A stretch of DNA of 48,215 nt from Gammaproteobacteria bacterium (GTDB taxonomy: Bacteria > Pseudomonadota > Gammaproteobacteria > Steroidobacterales > Steroidobacteraceae): contig PKWJ01000034.1 in assembly GCA_003132025.1 (NCBI GenBank), positions 1-48,215 on the forward strand, read 5' to 3'. The position numbers and the translations under genes were made by a program. Shown in pieces: positions 1 through 8,210 of this stretch. The number at the start of each line of letters is the position of its first letter. Position 1 is the stretch's first letter. The notes beneath the pieces are model-generated. The model saw only the letters and a list, made by a program, of their open reading frames with translations, ran no database searches and was not told where the DNA came from.

Positions 1-213
1 ACTGCTGCGGCATTGAGCCACGCATAGGCCTCTCGACGTACCTTCAACCGAAGAGTGCGCGTGAACGAGAGCGGCATGAGAGTAATTATCCCTCCTCATG
101 GGCTTTGCTACGCGGGTGTTTCTGCTCACTTCGTTGAGAAACTCGCTGGCGGGTCGTGACCTCCTTGTCGCTTACGTCGGCGGCAGCCAGGCGCGCTGCT
201 GGCTCGCCGCAGG
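1..213. other. left edge, no gene assigned
   Basis: I see no convincing coding region in this stretch. Short open frames exist on both strands, but none has a ribosome binding site, a recognisable domain or a natural end. It lies downstream of the minus-strand gene ending at 268 and may hold the tail of a gene outside the window. Confidence 0.3.
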
Positions 214-246
214 CGGCATGCACCCGGACGGCCCGGGCGCATGCCG
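214..246. terminator. strong stem-loop downstream of the 268-735 gene
   Basis: CGGCATGC (214-221) pairs perfectly with GCATGCCG (239-246). After one mismatch, inner CCCGG (223-227) pairs with CCGGG (233-237), leaving a five-base loop. It sits 21 bases past the stop of the minus-strand gene. There is no T-run, so it may be a 3' stabiliser or a Rho-type end rather than a classic intrinsic terminator. Confidence 0.35.
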
Positions 247-267
247 CGTTTCGATCATGCCAATCGA

Positions 268-735
268 TCAACGACCATGTTCGACGTCAAAAATCGTGCG
301 CTCCGTCTGATGAATGGCGGCATCGATATGACCGACCGCGCGATCGCGCAGACCGCGGGTCGCCGGATCGTCTTCCTCGCGCGCGACATCGGAATGCACC
401 TTGCGCAGCAATTCGAGCGCCTTGTGCAGTCGCCCCGGCCGATCGGGTGCCATATCCATCGGCGGATGGTCGTGGATATCCTTACCATCATCGATCGCCG
501 CGTGCTTGATCTCGCCGATTGCCTTATCGATCTCCATGATCGCCATATCTTCGTGTTCACTGACCGCGGGGTCGCCGGGACGATGCTCCAGCATCCATCG
601 CGCAGTGCGCAGATCGCCCAACGCGTGCAGGTACGCCGGGTGCTTTCCTGGCAGGTCGGCATTGGCCGCAAACGGCAGCGCCAGAAACACCAGTAAACCC
701 GACACCCCCAACCATGTCCGGTACTTGAAGTTCAT
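268..735 (-). CDS. secreted hypothetical protein
   Basis: A 155-residue protein with a clear signal peptide: a basic start, a hydrophobic core around residues 9-22, and a likely cut after AANA at residue 26. The mature part is highly charged, rich in His, Asp and Glu, and looks helical (HPAYLHALGDLRTARWMLEH, then several Asp/His runs). Small periplasmic proteins beginning HPAYLHAL are common in proteobacteria and acidobacteria, but no function is assigned as far as I know. The ATG start at 735 is preceded by AAGGAG at good spacing. The His/Asp-rich middle (DDGKDIHDHPPMD) could bind metal, which is only inference. Confidence 0.75.
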   Translation of the reverse strand: MNFKYRTWLGVSGLLVFLALPFAANADLPGKHPAYLHALGDLRTARWMLEHRPGDPAVSEHEDMAIMEIDKAIGEIKHAAIDDGKDIHDHPPMDMAPDRPGRLHKALELLRKVHSDVAREEDDPATRGLRDRAVGHIDAAIHQTERTIFDVEHGR

Positions 736-896
736 CTGTCTCGCTCCTTACAGAAAGAATAAAGCGCCACTCGCTATAACGAGTATCGCGATGCGAAGCT
801 GACAGGAAACTGAATGGTCGCGTCGATGCGCTGGGTCACACTACATAACTTGGCTAGCCGATTACTTGCGGCCGGTGCCCAGGATCTCAGGCTTCG

Positions 897-1247
897 TCAG
901 CGCTTCTTGGCCGGGCGCCGCTTCACTCGCCTGACTGCCGCACGTTTCTTCTTCTTGCTCTTGCGCGCTACCGGCGGCTTGACCACTTTGTGTATCTCCA
1001 GGACGCTCAGCTGGCCAGGATCGACGCCCAGTTCCTGGAGAATAGGCATCAGCGTCTTGCCAAATTTGTCGAACGCTGCCTGCGACGACCAGACATCGAA
1101 TACCGCGAGCTTGTCCGATGGCCCAAAGGCCGCGTGATAGGAGCGTCCCGGAGGGTGCGCCGCCCCGGCCTGCTTCAACCGCTTGGTGCATTCGTTGTAT
1201 TTGTCGGTACTCATCCCGGAAAGGGCAACATAGACTCCGATAGCCAT
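897..1247 (-). CDS. small dimeric alpha/beta-barrel-like protein with basic tail
   Basis: A 116-residue protein. Residues 1-90 resemble small proteins of the dimeric alpha/beta barrel type: an N-terminal strand (MAIGVYVAL), a GRSYHAAFGP segment, DVWSSQAAFDKFG, then a helix and a closing LPILQELGV-like stretch. No catalytic residues are evident. The last 25 residues are almost all Lys, Arg and Ala (KSKKKKRAAVRRVKRR), like histone-H1-type tails, which suggests nucleic acid or membrane-surface binding. The ATG at 1247 has AGGAG eight bases upstream. The function is unknown; the barrel assignment rests on pattern memory. Confidence 0.7.
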   Translation of the reverse strand: MAIGVYVALSGMSTDKYNECTKRLKQAGAAHPPGRSYHAAFGPSDKLAVFDVWSSQAAFDKFGKTLMPILQELGVDPGQLSVLEIHKVVKPPVARKSKKKKRAAVRRVKRRPAKKR

Positions 1248-1306
1248 TGTCCGATCTCCTCGTTATTCGACTTTGTTCGATCAGGATCCCGTAGGAGACT
1301 ATCACG

Positions 1307-1322
1307 ACGGCGCTGGCGCCGT
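1307..1322 (-). terminator. possible hairpin after flavodoxin gene
   Basis: ACGGCG and CGCCGT form a six-base stem around a CTGG loop, 20 bases past the minus-strand stop at 1343. No T-run follows on the minus strand, so this is a weak candidate. Confidence 0.25.
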
Positions 1323-1342
1323 TGCCGTCCGTGCCGCCGGGG

Positions 1343-1834
1343 TCAATATATGCCGAGTGCGAGGCCGGCAGCGATCGTGGCTCCAAGTTCCTCACAGCGC
1401 GCCAGGTCGATTGCACTGATCTGCTTCGACTTTAGGATTTCCTCCGGGGTCTGCGCGTGCGTGCAGACGATAAGCGGTGCCGCTATCGGCCGCAGCCGCC
1501 ATCCGGTGACGATGCGCTCGATCTGTCGGGCCGCATTACTGCCATCACTACCCGCGCAGATGAGAGTTGCGTACGGGCGTCCTTGAAGCCGGTCCAGCAC
1601 CGGGTAGTAGCTGCGGTCGAAGAAATCCTTCATCAGCCCCGACATCGCGCCAAGATTCTCCGGGCAGGCGAACAGGTACCCGTCCGCGTCGAACAGCTCG
1701 TCCGGTCCGGCCGCGGTGGCTGTCTCCAGGTGCAAGGCAACTTCCGGGTGACGGACGCCTCCGGCCGCGGCGGCCCGTGCCATCTGGCCGGTACCGCCGG
1801 TGAGCGTGTGGTAGACGATCAGCAGGCTCTTCAT
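1343..1834 (-). CDS. flavodoxin / NAD(P)H-dependent FMN reductase-like protein
   Basis: A 163-residue protein of flavodoxin fold. The N-terminal strand and FMN-phosphate loop are visible as LLIVYHTLTGGTGQMA. YLFACPENLGAMSGLMKDFFDR is the usual second flavin loop of the flavodoxin/WrbA-like oxidoreductases. It probably binds FMN and acts as a cytoplasmic electron carrier or quinone/nitro-type reductase; the substrate is not evident. I chose the ATG at 1834 because it starts directly at the conserved first strand; the upstream extension in this frame overlaps the neighbouring hydrolase gene. That gene ends 17 bases upstream on the same strand, so the two are likely co-transcribed. Confidence 0.8.
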   Translation of the reverse strand: MKSLLIVYHTLTGGTGQMARAAAAGGVRHPEVALHLETATAAGPDELFDADGYLFACPENLGAMSGLMKDFFDRSYYPVLDRLQGRPYATLICAGSDGSNAARQIERIVTGWRLRPIAAPLIVCTHAQTPEEILKSKQISAIDLARCEELGATIAAGLALGIY

Positions 1835-1851
1835 TTTCGCTTCACGCCGAC

Positions 1852-2922
1852 CTACTGTCCCGGCGTAATCCTCTCGTCGAGGAATTGCTGCACCGCCTGG
1901 AACAACTGCATCCGGTTCTTCTCCATCATGATCGAGTGCGTACCTTCTCCGATCTGCACGTAGCGCTTGTACGGCGCGTTGGTCAGCCTGGCGAAGTACT
2001 CGTACACCATGTAGCTCGGCAGGTCGGCGTCCCACTCGGCGTGCGCCAGCAGCGTGGGAACACGGATCCCGGCAGGGTCGTACAGAATCTTTCCTGCACT
2101 CCAGAACTCGCGTCCGTCCTGCACCGCGCCATTGGGTGCACGCAGCACCGGCGGAGTTTGCCTCGCACTCACCGGATCGGTGGCAAATGTGGCATCCGCC
2201 CAGGCGTCGAACCAGCCGGCGGGAATCAGCTCGGCCTTCCTGTCCTCAGGTACGTCCCTGAGCCAACGAATCCTGGCGGCTTCGCGTGTGACAGTCCGGT
2301 AGGCACCCAGCGTGACGTTCGGGCTGACGAGCGGCGCACTGGTAGAGATCCACATCGGCGCGTACAGCACCAGGCGATTGACCTTGTCGTTGTGCTGCGT
2401 GGTGTACCAACCCATGATGCTGGTGCCCCATGACCAGCCCATCAGGTTGAGCTTCGAGGCGCCGCGACGCTTGAGGATGAAGTCGACCGTCGCACCGACG
2501 TCCTTGACCGCGGTATCCGTGCGGACAATTGGCGCATTGTCCTCGGGCGGCTGGTCCATCTCCGGCGGCCGCGTGGATCTACCGAAGCCGCGAACATCGA
2601 CCAGATACACGTCGTAGCCGTGTTGCGCAATGTAGTCCATCCAGGACAGACCGTTCAGCTTCAGATCAAACGTCGTCTCGGAAGGGTAAGTCGCACCGTG
2701 CACGAACAGCAGAATTTTATCCGCCGTGAATCTTTTCACGCCCTGTGGATGTTTGTTACGTACGTAGAGTTCAATGCCTGGATCGACCGCGGGAACCGTG
2801 AACTCCTCCATGTCTATTGCCGGCTCCTTGGCCATGTCCGCGGGTGCGCGGAGCAACATCAAGGCGAACGCGCCGAGTAGATGCCATGCCCGCTTAGGCT
2901 TTAGTTTGCCAGCCCGGTCCAT
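1852..2922 (-). CDS. exported alpha/beta hydrolase
   Basis: A 356-residue alpha/beta hydrolase. The nucleophile elbow is G-W-S-W-G (LNLMGWSWGTS), the oxyanion region is HGATYPSETTFD, and the later AEWDADLP and GEGTHSIMME supply the acid and the histidine. An N-terminal hydrophobic stretch (WHLLGAFALMLL) after several Lys/Arg suggests export or membrane anchoring. The ATG at 2922 is preceded by GGAGAGG; an upstream in-frame start lacks such a site. The substrate is unknown: esterase, lipase or haloalkane-type activity is possible. It is the first gene of a pair with the flavodoxin-like gene. Confidence 0.82.
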   Translation of the reverse strand: MDRAGKLKPKRAWHLLGAFALMLLRAPADMAKEPAIDMEEFTVPAVDPGIELYVRNKHPQGVKRFTADKILLFVHGATYPSETTFDLKLNGLSWMDYIAQHGYDVYLVDVRGFGRSTRPPEMDQPPEDNAPIVRTDTAVKDVGATVDFILKRRGASKLNLMGWSWGTSIMGWYTTQHNDKVNRLVLYAPMWISTSAPLVSPNVTLGAYRTVTREAARIRWLRDVPEDRKAELIPAGWFDAWADATFATDPVSARQTPPVLRAPNGAVQDGREFWSAGKILYDPAGIRVPTLLAHAEWDADLPSYMVYEYFARLTNAPYKRYVQIGEGTHSIMMEKNRMQLFQAVQQFLDERITPGQ

Positions 2923-3020
2923 TTCCCAGTCCTCTCCGCCTTCCTGCTGGCACCGAAAATCGATAAATGCTATACGCAAAGCCTCGCCGCGAGTATCAAT
3001 TATTAAAGGGAGAACTCACG

Positions 3021-3101
3021 ATGCGCTTGCACGACATTCCAGGCGCCTGGTTCTACCAGGATAAGGACACCGGTAAGTGGGCGATACGGCCGCGGTTCTG
3101 A
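3021..3101 (+). CDS. 26-residue small ORF with good ribosome binding site
   Basis: ATG at 3021 is preceded by AAAGGGAG at ideal spacing and reads 26 codons to TGA: MRLHDIPGAWFYQDKDTGKW and then six more residues ending RPRF. It is rich in Trp, Tyr, Phe and charged residues with no membrane segment. It ends 12 bases before the GNAT gene, so it is either a small protein co-transcribed with it or a leader peptide that couples translation. I do not recognise a family. Confidence 0.45.
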   Translation: MRLHDIPGAWFYQDKDTGKWAIRPRF

Positions 3102-3113
3102 TGACTCGATAGC

Positions 3114-3656
3114 ATGGCGGCGGCGCCGGGCATGCGAGTCTTGCAAACGGCGCGGCTCACCGTGCGCCACTTCGAGCGTGCCGACGCACCCTTCATTCTC
3201 GAATTGTTGAACGAACCGTCCTGGGTGCAGTACATCGGCGACAAAAACATCAAGACCTTGGATGACGCCGAACGCTACATTCAGGATGTTCTATTAGCCA
3301 TGTATGCCCGACTCGGCTTCGGCCTATACCTGGTCGAAGTGACAGCGAGCGGCGAAGTCCTGGGTATGTGCGGTCTCGTCAAACGCGATAGCCTGCAGGA
3401 TATCGACCTCGGGTTTGCTTTCCTGTCACGCTTCTGGGGCCATGGTTACGCTTACGAATCCGCGGCGGCAGTCATGTCGCATGCGAAAACGCGTCTTGGT
3501 CTCGATCGGCTTGTGGCCATCACCTTGCCGACGAACGAGGCGGCCAGCAAGCTACTGCGGAAACTGGGATTCACATTTGAGCGCATGATTACCGCGAAAA
3601 CCGAGGATCTGATGCTGTATTCGATCGCGTTACCAGGGAGCGAGGTCGCCTCGTAG
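3114..3656 (+). CDS. GNAT family N-acetyltransferase (RimJ-like)
   Basis: A 180-residue acetyltransferase. It has the typical RimJ/RimL-like layout: LQTARLTVRHF strand, PFILELLNEPSW, then YLVEV and GMCGLVKRD strands, and FWGHGYAYESAAAVMSHA replacing the acetyl-CoA pyrophosphate loop (R/Q-x-x-G-x-G/A). It ends with NEAASKLLRKLGF, common to enzymes acting on N-termini or small amines. The likely reaction is acetyl transfer from acetyl-CoA; the acceptor is unknown. No strong ribosome site precedes 3114, and the ATG at 3132 is an alternative; coupling to the small ORF just upstream is plausible. Confidence 0.85.
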   Translation: MAAAPGMRVLQTARLTVRHFERADAPFILELLNEPSWVQYIGDKNIKTLDDAERYIQDVLLAMYARLGFGLYLVEVTASGEVLGMCGLVKRDSLQDIDLGFAFLSRFWGHGYAYESAAAVMSHAKTRLGLDRLVAITLPTNEAASKLLRKLGFTFERMITAKTEDLMLYSIALPGSEVAS

Positions 3657-3664
3657 TGCATCAG

Positions 3665-3681
3665 GGCCAACTTTGCTGGCC
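3665..3681. terminator. short hairpin between convergent genes
   Basis: GGCCA and TGGCC form a five-base stem with a seven-base loop between the GNAT stop (3656) and the minus-strand stop of the cyclophilin gene (3686). It could end transcription from either side, but the stem is short. Confidence 0.25.
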
Positions 3682-3685
3682 ACAG

Positions 3686-4333
3686 CTACTGTACGCGCCG
3701 GGCCGACAGGATCTTCACCGGCGTGGCGAGCATCTGGCCCTGCATCACCCCCTTGCCCGCCGTCGGTGAGCGCGGCTGCCCGAAGATAAGGTGCACCACA
3801 TCCATGCCATCGACCACGTGGCCGAAAACTGCATAGCCGGGATCACCCCCATTCGGATGTGCGTCCAGCGAGACCAGGTCGCCGATCACGATGAAGAAAT
3901 CCGCCGTTGCGGTGCCGGGGTCGGCGCGCGCCATTGAAATCGCTCCGTTGACATGGCTCAAACCGGTGACGGCGGTCGACTCGTGGGCGATCGGCTTGAA
4001 GACGCGCTTGGGGTTGCCGCGTACCCCGCCCTGGACCAGACCAAATTGGCCATCCTCACCCACGGCCATCGAGCGATAGAATTCGCTGCCGTCCAGGCGC
4101 TTCTGATCGACGTATCGCAGGAAATTGGCAGCCGTGACGGGTGCCCGCTGCGTCTCCACCGCGATCACGATGTCGCCCAGCGCCGTCTTGAGAATCACCT
4201 TGACGGTCGCGGGAGCCGGCGCAGTTCCTGCATCCGGCTGCGACGCGGAGTCCTGGGCCACGGCCACCCCGACCCAAAGGCTGGCACAAGCCACCAGCCA
4301 TCCCGGGCCTGCAAACACCCGACTGCGTTTCAT
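3686..4333 (-). CDS. periplasmic peptidyl-prolyl cis-trans isomerase, cyclophilin type
   Basis: A 215-residue protein with a signal peptide (hydrophobic WLVACASLWVGVAVAQ) and a cyclophilin domain from about residue 45. Visible cyclophilin landmarks are TALGDIVIAVETQRAPVTAANFLRY-type start, FYRSM, GQFGLVQGG, NGAISMARADP, ADFFIVIGD, AVFGHVVDGMDVV. It should catalyse proline isomerisation in the periplasm, helping envelope proteins fold. The ATG at 4333 has GGAGGT five bases upstream, so the longer frame is not used. It lies 35 bases after the porin gene on the same strand, so the pair may be one transcript, which fits a folding helper for the porin. Confidence 0.88.
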   Translation of the reverse strand: MKRSRVFAGPGWLVACASLWVGVAVAQDSASQPDAGTAPAPATVKVILKTALGDIVIAVETQRAPVTAANFLRYVDQKRLDGSEFYRSMAVGEDGQFGLVQGGVRGNPKRVFKPIAHESTAVTGLSHVNGAISMARADPGTATADFFIVIGDLVSLDAHPNGGDPGYAVFGHVVDGMDVVHLIFGQPRSPTAGKGVMQGQMLATPVKILSARRVQ

Positions 4334-4368
4334 TCCGTACCTCCGCTGACCACGGAGGACTATACCAA

Positions 4369-5784
4369 CTAGAACACGAATCGCAGGCCGATGGTCGGAT
4401 TCACGTTGGTGGTAAACAGGTAACCGTTGGCCAGCCCGTCTGACACGCCGCTGTACATGATGCCGGCGTAGGCATCGAGGCGCCTGGTAAATCGGAAGTC
4501 GAAGTCCAGTGAATACGCCTCGAAGCTGCCACTGCAAGCTGAGTGCGCATTGGTCGAGCAGCCTGCCTGGGTGCCGATGCCATAGGCATTCTGACGGTAG
4601 CCATAATACGCCGCCGTGATATCCAGCTTCGGAATGACGCTGTAGCGCATGCCGGCCCAATAGACATCGAGTTTCTTGTCATCCGGATAGGCGTCGTTAT
4701 TGACGTAGGCCAGTATGTAGCCCCCGAGACCGGGGGTGCCGGCGGTCACATCGTGCACCGGATTCGCATATTGAATATGCTCATAACCGGCGTAGAGCTT
4801 CACCGGAACCGGAGCGAATTTGTACGAGGCCATGACCGCATAGGTGGTGTTGTCGGAGATGGTCGCCGCCACGGAATTGCTCGACGAGAAGCCCAGCGCT
4901 GGCAATCCGGTGACCTGCGCGGCGGTGAGTACGGCCGCCGAGGCCGCATCATTGATCCTGGAATAGTAGCCATCGATCGCAAGGCCGGCGTATTGGGCGC
5001 CGATATTCCCCTGGTAGGCCATGCCGCCGGCGCTGCCGTTGGATTGATTGAATTTATACAGAAGCCCGAGATGAATCGTATCGGCAAAGCCTATGCGGTA
5101 CTTCAAAGTCGAATCCATACGCTTGTCTTCGGTAGAGCCGGCGCCCGCATACGCTCCGGATGCCCCGAGCAGCGAAAACGCCGGCGCGGCCTGATTCGGG
5201 TCGAGGGCATTGACGCCGTCGGCCACCAGGTTCTGCTGGCGGCCAAACGTCAGCGTACCGAAGGTCTTTGAACTGAGGCCCACATAGGCGATCTGAAATA
5301 TCTGGCCGGCGCTGGCGCCGTCGTTATTGGTCGCTTGCTTGGCCGCGGGGAGGCCATTGTTCAACGTCAGCGATTTCACCGAATCGGCGAGAACGCCGGA
5401 CTGCGGATTGAACCAGGTTTCAAGCGCGAACACCCCGGACCAATCTCCCGCAATCGGCTCCAGGCCCCGCAAGCCAACCTTGGTCTGGCTCAGGTTACTG
5501 CCGGTGGCGCCGATGACGGATTCATGGCCAGTCTTCTGAATAATATTAGTGCTGGCCGGCGTGTAGTAATCGCTGAACGTGGCGCCATGGGACTCGTATT
5601 GAAGCCCAACATCGATCGTTCCGTATAGCGTGATGCCGTGCCACGTCAGAGCATCATCGGCCGGCGCAGGCGTGCCGGCAGTTTGCGCGTGTGCGACTCC
5701 GACGGCGCTCATCGCGGCCAGCAGTAGTACCGATCGAAGCGGACGCGGTCGCTCGTGCCCGACCGAACGACGGGGGATTGGCAT
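4369..5784 (-). CDS. Gram-negative porin, outer-membrane beta-barrel
   Basis: A 471-residue outer-membrane porin. A signal peptide (SVLLLAAMSAVGVAHA) is followed by LTWHGITLYGTIDVGLQYES, the usual first strand of the general-diffusion porins of beta- and gammaproteobacteria. KVGLRGLEPIAGDWSGVFALE and FGTLTFGRQQN are the matching second and later strands. The chain ends in Phe after GLRFV, the usual barrel-assembly signal. It likely forms trimers and passes small hydrophilic solutes. The ATG at 5784 has GAGGAG eight bases upstream; a TTG two codons earlier is too close to that site. The cyclophilin gene follows at 35 bases. Confidence 0.88.
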   Translation of the reverse strand: MPIPRRSVGHERPRPLRSVLLLAAMSAVGVAHAQTAGTPAPADDALTWHGITLYGTIDVGLQYESHGATFSDYYTPASTNIIQKTGHESVIGATGSNLSQTKVGLRGLEPIAGDWSGVFALETWFNPQSGVLADSVKSLTLNNGLPAAKQATNNDGASAGQIFQIAYVGLSSKTFGTLTFGRQQNLVADGVNALDPNQAAPAFSLLGASGAYAGAGSTEDKRMDSTLKYRIGFADTIHLGLLYKFNQSNGSAGGMAYQGNIGAQYAGLAIDGYYSRINDAASAAVLTAAQVTGLPALGFSSSNSVAATISDNTTYAVMASYKFAPVPVKLYAGYEHIQYANPVHDVTAGTPGLGGYILAYVNNDAYPDDKKLDVYWAGMRYSVIPKLDITAAYYGYRQNAYGIGTQAGCSTNAHSACSGSFEAYSLDFDFRFTRRLDAYAGIMYSGVSDGLANGYLFTTNVNPTIGLRFVF

Positions 5785-5913
5785 GCACAAAGCTCCTCAA
5801 GAGTGTGTGGGATCGACTTTTTTGAGCGTCGATTTGTGCACTATCGTGGCCGACCGCGGTAACAATGTCAGTCGCAGGCCAATAACATTCCGGTCACTTT
5901 GCCCGTGATCGGG

Positions 5914-7467
5914 CTAATGGCTGGTGGCGCCACTGTCATTTGTGACTATGAGGCTCGAGACATTCACTGGCTCGAAATCCGCCAAAGTCAGGCTGGTAAG
6001 GCACGAAAGATCATCGTCGTTCCAGCGCGCGTCCGGCGTGCCGATCAGGCCGCCGCTTTGCCCGTTGTCGGCCAGGATGATTCCATAATCCCGAAATGCG
6101 GTGATGATAATCGCGGCCTGTGGACTGACTGACGCACAGGCGGGAGTCGCGACCGAGGCCTTCAGTCGGTATATCTCGCCGGCCGGTCCGCTCATGGTGC
6201 AGCTGGCCGGCGGAGAGGACTGCGAAATCTCACTCTCGGTGCCAATTGTGGCACCCCCGGTGGCGGTACAGCTCCCCACGCCGGCGGTCTGTGTAGCGGG
6301 CCAGACCCAGTAGTTCACCATGTGGTTGAGTGTGAATCTTGTGGGATGAAGAACCGTGCCGTTCGGTGAACTGGCTGTGCCGGTGCCGATCACTTCGTCG
6401 GCATTGACGAGCAGCGGCGCGACCGGAAGTCCGGCAGCATCCGACGTGCCGTCACCCTGAGGCGTCAAGGCATTCGACGATGCGTTGGGCCAAAGTGCGT
6501 TTGAAGAATCTGTCCAGGAGCCCCCTTGGTAGATTCCCTGCCACATCTCGTAAAGCGCGGCGTTGTTCCCGCCGCCGGGTTCGAGATACACCAGAACGTG
6601 CCGATCTCCGGTCGAGTTGCTGGTGCCTTCCACCGGAGCGTTGGCCGGAATCGGTCCAGAGGTGAAGTACGATTGGTACAGGGTGGTCGCGACCGGGACC
6701 TCTGCCTGGTTGTACGGGACTTCGATCGCCGGAATGCCGTTTGGAAAGGGGGCGTTCGACGTGTTGCCGAAAAATGGCTTGATCGTCTCCGACAGATAGC
6801 CACTGTAGATGGGCGCCGCGGGTGAGGTGTCGACGGGCAGACTGGTCGACGCCGCATCCACTCGATGATGAAAGATCGAGGTCGACGGAAATATGCTGGC
6901 CAGAAACGCGTTGTTGCCGCCTATTGCGATGCTGATCTGCTGACCGGCCTGGGCGCCGGTACTGTCGGTGACCACGAACAGCGGGCCGTACGTCCCCTGA
7001 CCGCCAATCTGCGGACTGCCAAGCGCTCCCGTAGCCGCGACCAGCAACATCCCTTCGGGGAGCGGCGGATAGTTCGGATTGGTGCTGATCATAAAGGTGT
7101 ACGGCGGAGAGCCGCCGCTGGCAGATATCGTGCAGCCGCTGTAAGCCATCCCCTGGGTTCCGCCGGGACACGATGTGGTTGTTATCCTCAACGAACCGCC
7201 ACCGGAGCCGCTGCTGGAGGAAGAGCTGCTGCGACCGCCACTGGAAGATGTAGATCCGCTACTGCCAGATGAGGACGAGCTGCTGCTGCTCGTAGCACCG
7301 GATGATGACGAGCTGCCTCCGCTAGAACTCGAGCTGGAACTCGAGCCGGCGCCCGAACTGGAGCTGGTAGTGACGTCGCTATTGTTACTGCTGCCTCCGT
7401 TGCAAGCGGCCACAGTCAGACACGAGATTGCGGTCAGCAAGTTGAGCAGCAGTGTCGAGCGACGCAT
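5914..7467 (-). CDS. lipoprotein with Ser-rich linker, Ig-like domain and large C-terminal domain
   Basis: A 517-residue predicted lipoprotein. The lipobox is LTVAAC with Cys near residue 22. Residues about 27-97 are almost pure Ser/Gly, a flexible stalk. Residues about 95-200 look like a putative Ig (He_PIG-type) domain: CPGGTQGMAYSGCTISASGG, PPYTF, then PPLPEGMLL and a TGALG turn. The C-terminal 300 residues carry segments I associate with a recurring secreted domain of unknown function (PIPANAPVEGTSNSTGDRHV, LYEMWQGIY, DAAGLPVAPLLVNADEV, ..HPTRFTLNHM). It probably stands on the outer membrane and meets an extracellular ligand. No function can be assigned. The ATG at 7467 starts the basic signal sequence. 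Confidence 0.8.
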   Translation of the reverse strand: MRRSTLLLNLLTAISCLTVAACNGGSSNNSDVTTSSSSGAGSSSSSSSSGGSSSSSGATSSSSSSSSGSSGSTSSSGGRSSSSSSSGSGGGSLRITTTSCPGGTQGMAYSGCTISASGGSPPYTFMISTNPNYPPLPEGMLLVAATGALGSPQIGGQGTYGPLFVVTDSTGAQAGQQISIAIGGNNAFLASIFPSTSIFHHRVDAASTSLPVDTSPAAPIYSGYLSETIKPFFGNTSNAPFPNGIPAIEVPYNQAEVPVATTLYQSYFTSGPIPANAPVEGTSNSTGDRHVLVYLEPGGGNNAALYEMWQGIYQGGSWTDSSNALWPNASSNALTPQGDGTSDAAGLPVAPLLVNADEVIGTGTASSPNGTVLHPTRFTLNHMVNYWVWPATQTAGVGSCTATGGATIGTESEISQSSPPASCTMSGPAGEIYRLKASVATPACASVSPQAAIIITAFRDYGIILADNGQSGGLIGTPDARWNDDDLSCLTSLTLADFEPVNVSSLIVTNDSGATSH

Positions 7468-7692
7468 GGAGTCCGTCCTGATTTAGAAAGGCACGCGCAG
7501 GAGGACGGTTATAGCCGCAATAAACTTTTCGGAAAGATGTCGCTTTGGCACGACGGGAGTTTCGGGACTCCAGTCACACTTTCCGCTTGATACGAGGGAG
7601 TTGATGGGGTGATTCTACCGGCGGCAAAATGAGACTACGGCAAGTGGTATTACAAAGCGGCCCGATGCTGCACCTGTCGAGTCGGAGAACAA
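7468..7692. other. intergenic region between divergent genes
   Basis: About 225 bases between the divergent lipoprotein and the 7693 gene. It contains one short inverted repeat, GGAGT (7556-7560) and ACTCC (7567-7571). I see no convincing promoter boxes or RNA gene. The AT-richer stretch near 7525-7545 may hold promoter elements. Confidence 0.3.
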
Positions 7693-8100
7693 ATGATGCG
7701 CAGCCGAATTATCCACGTCATCGCATTAAACCTTTGCGGGCTCATCGCCTGCGGCTCTTCGAGCGCTCAGCGCATCGGAAACAACGCTCCCAGCTCCAGG
7801 ACTGAAGCTTCTCTTCGTCGTTACATCGATGCTTTGGAGAACGGACAACCGAACTACAACGAAATGTCACCAGGACTAGCAGCGGCTGTACGCCAGCAAC
7901 TACCGGCAATCCTCGAGATTATTAAAAAAGTAGGTGCGTTCCAATCATTGACGTTCATAGGCGTTGGAAGCGATGGCTGGGATGTCTACGACGCAAAATT
8001 TGCGAACGACGTACTCGAATGGCGCGTGAAACCCCTCGCCGCCGACGGCAAGGTCGAGGGTCGGCGTTTTAATGTCTTGTCCGAATCGCCCGTGTCGTGA
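7693..8100 (+). CDS. small exported protein resembling a hydrolase accessory domain
   Basis: A 135-residue protein. The start HVIALNLCGLIACGSS is a signal peptide, possibly a lipoprotein type with Cys near residue 20. The mature part (ASLRRYIDALENGQPNYNEM, then SPGLAAAVRQQLPAI, FIGVGSDGWDVYDAKFAN, LEWRVKPLAADGKVEG) matches a domain I recall at the C-terminus of secreted serine hydrolases and alpha/beta hydrolases. Here it stands alone. It might be a substrate-binding or regulatory module, or a remnant of a longer enzyme. GGAG lies at good spacing from the ATG at 7693; a second ATG follows immediately. Confidence 0.72.
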   Translation: MMRSRIIHVIALNLCGLIACGSSSAQRIGNNAPSSRTEASLRRYIDALENGQPNYNEMSPGLAAAVRQQLPAILEIIKKVGAFQSLTFIGVGSDGWDVYDAKFANDVLEWRVKPLAADGKVEGRRFNVLSESPVS

Positions 8101-8210
8101 CGTTCATTTAAAGTGCAGTCCGCAATGCGGCCGTTCGCGCGATCCAGTTGCGGAGGGCAGCAGGCAAGCGCTACGCTCAGACGTCACAAGATACTGGTGG
8201 AAACGCCGTC

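Noticed and set aside
5901-5914. GCCCG-TGAT-CGGGC as terminator of the lipoprotein gene
   Set aside because: The stem is only five bases, overlaps the stop codon and has no T-run, so it was not listed.
7175-7486. Leu/Glu/Pro-rich frame antisense to the Ser-rich stalk
   Set aside because: The repeated composition is the complement of Ser codons; no independent support for a gene.
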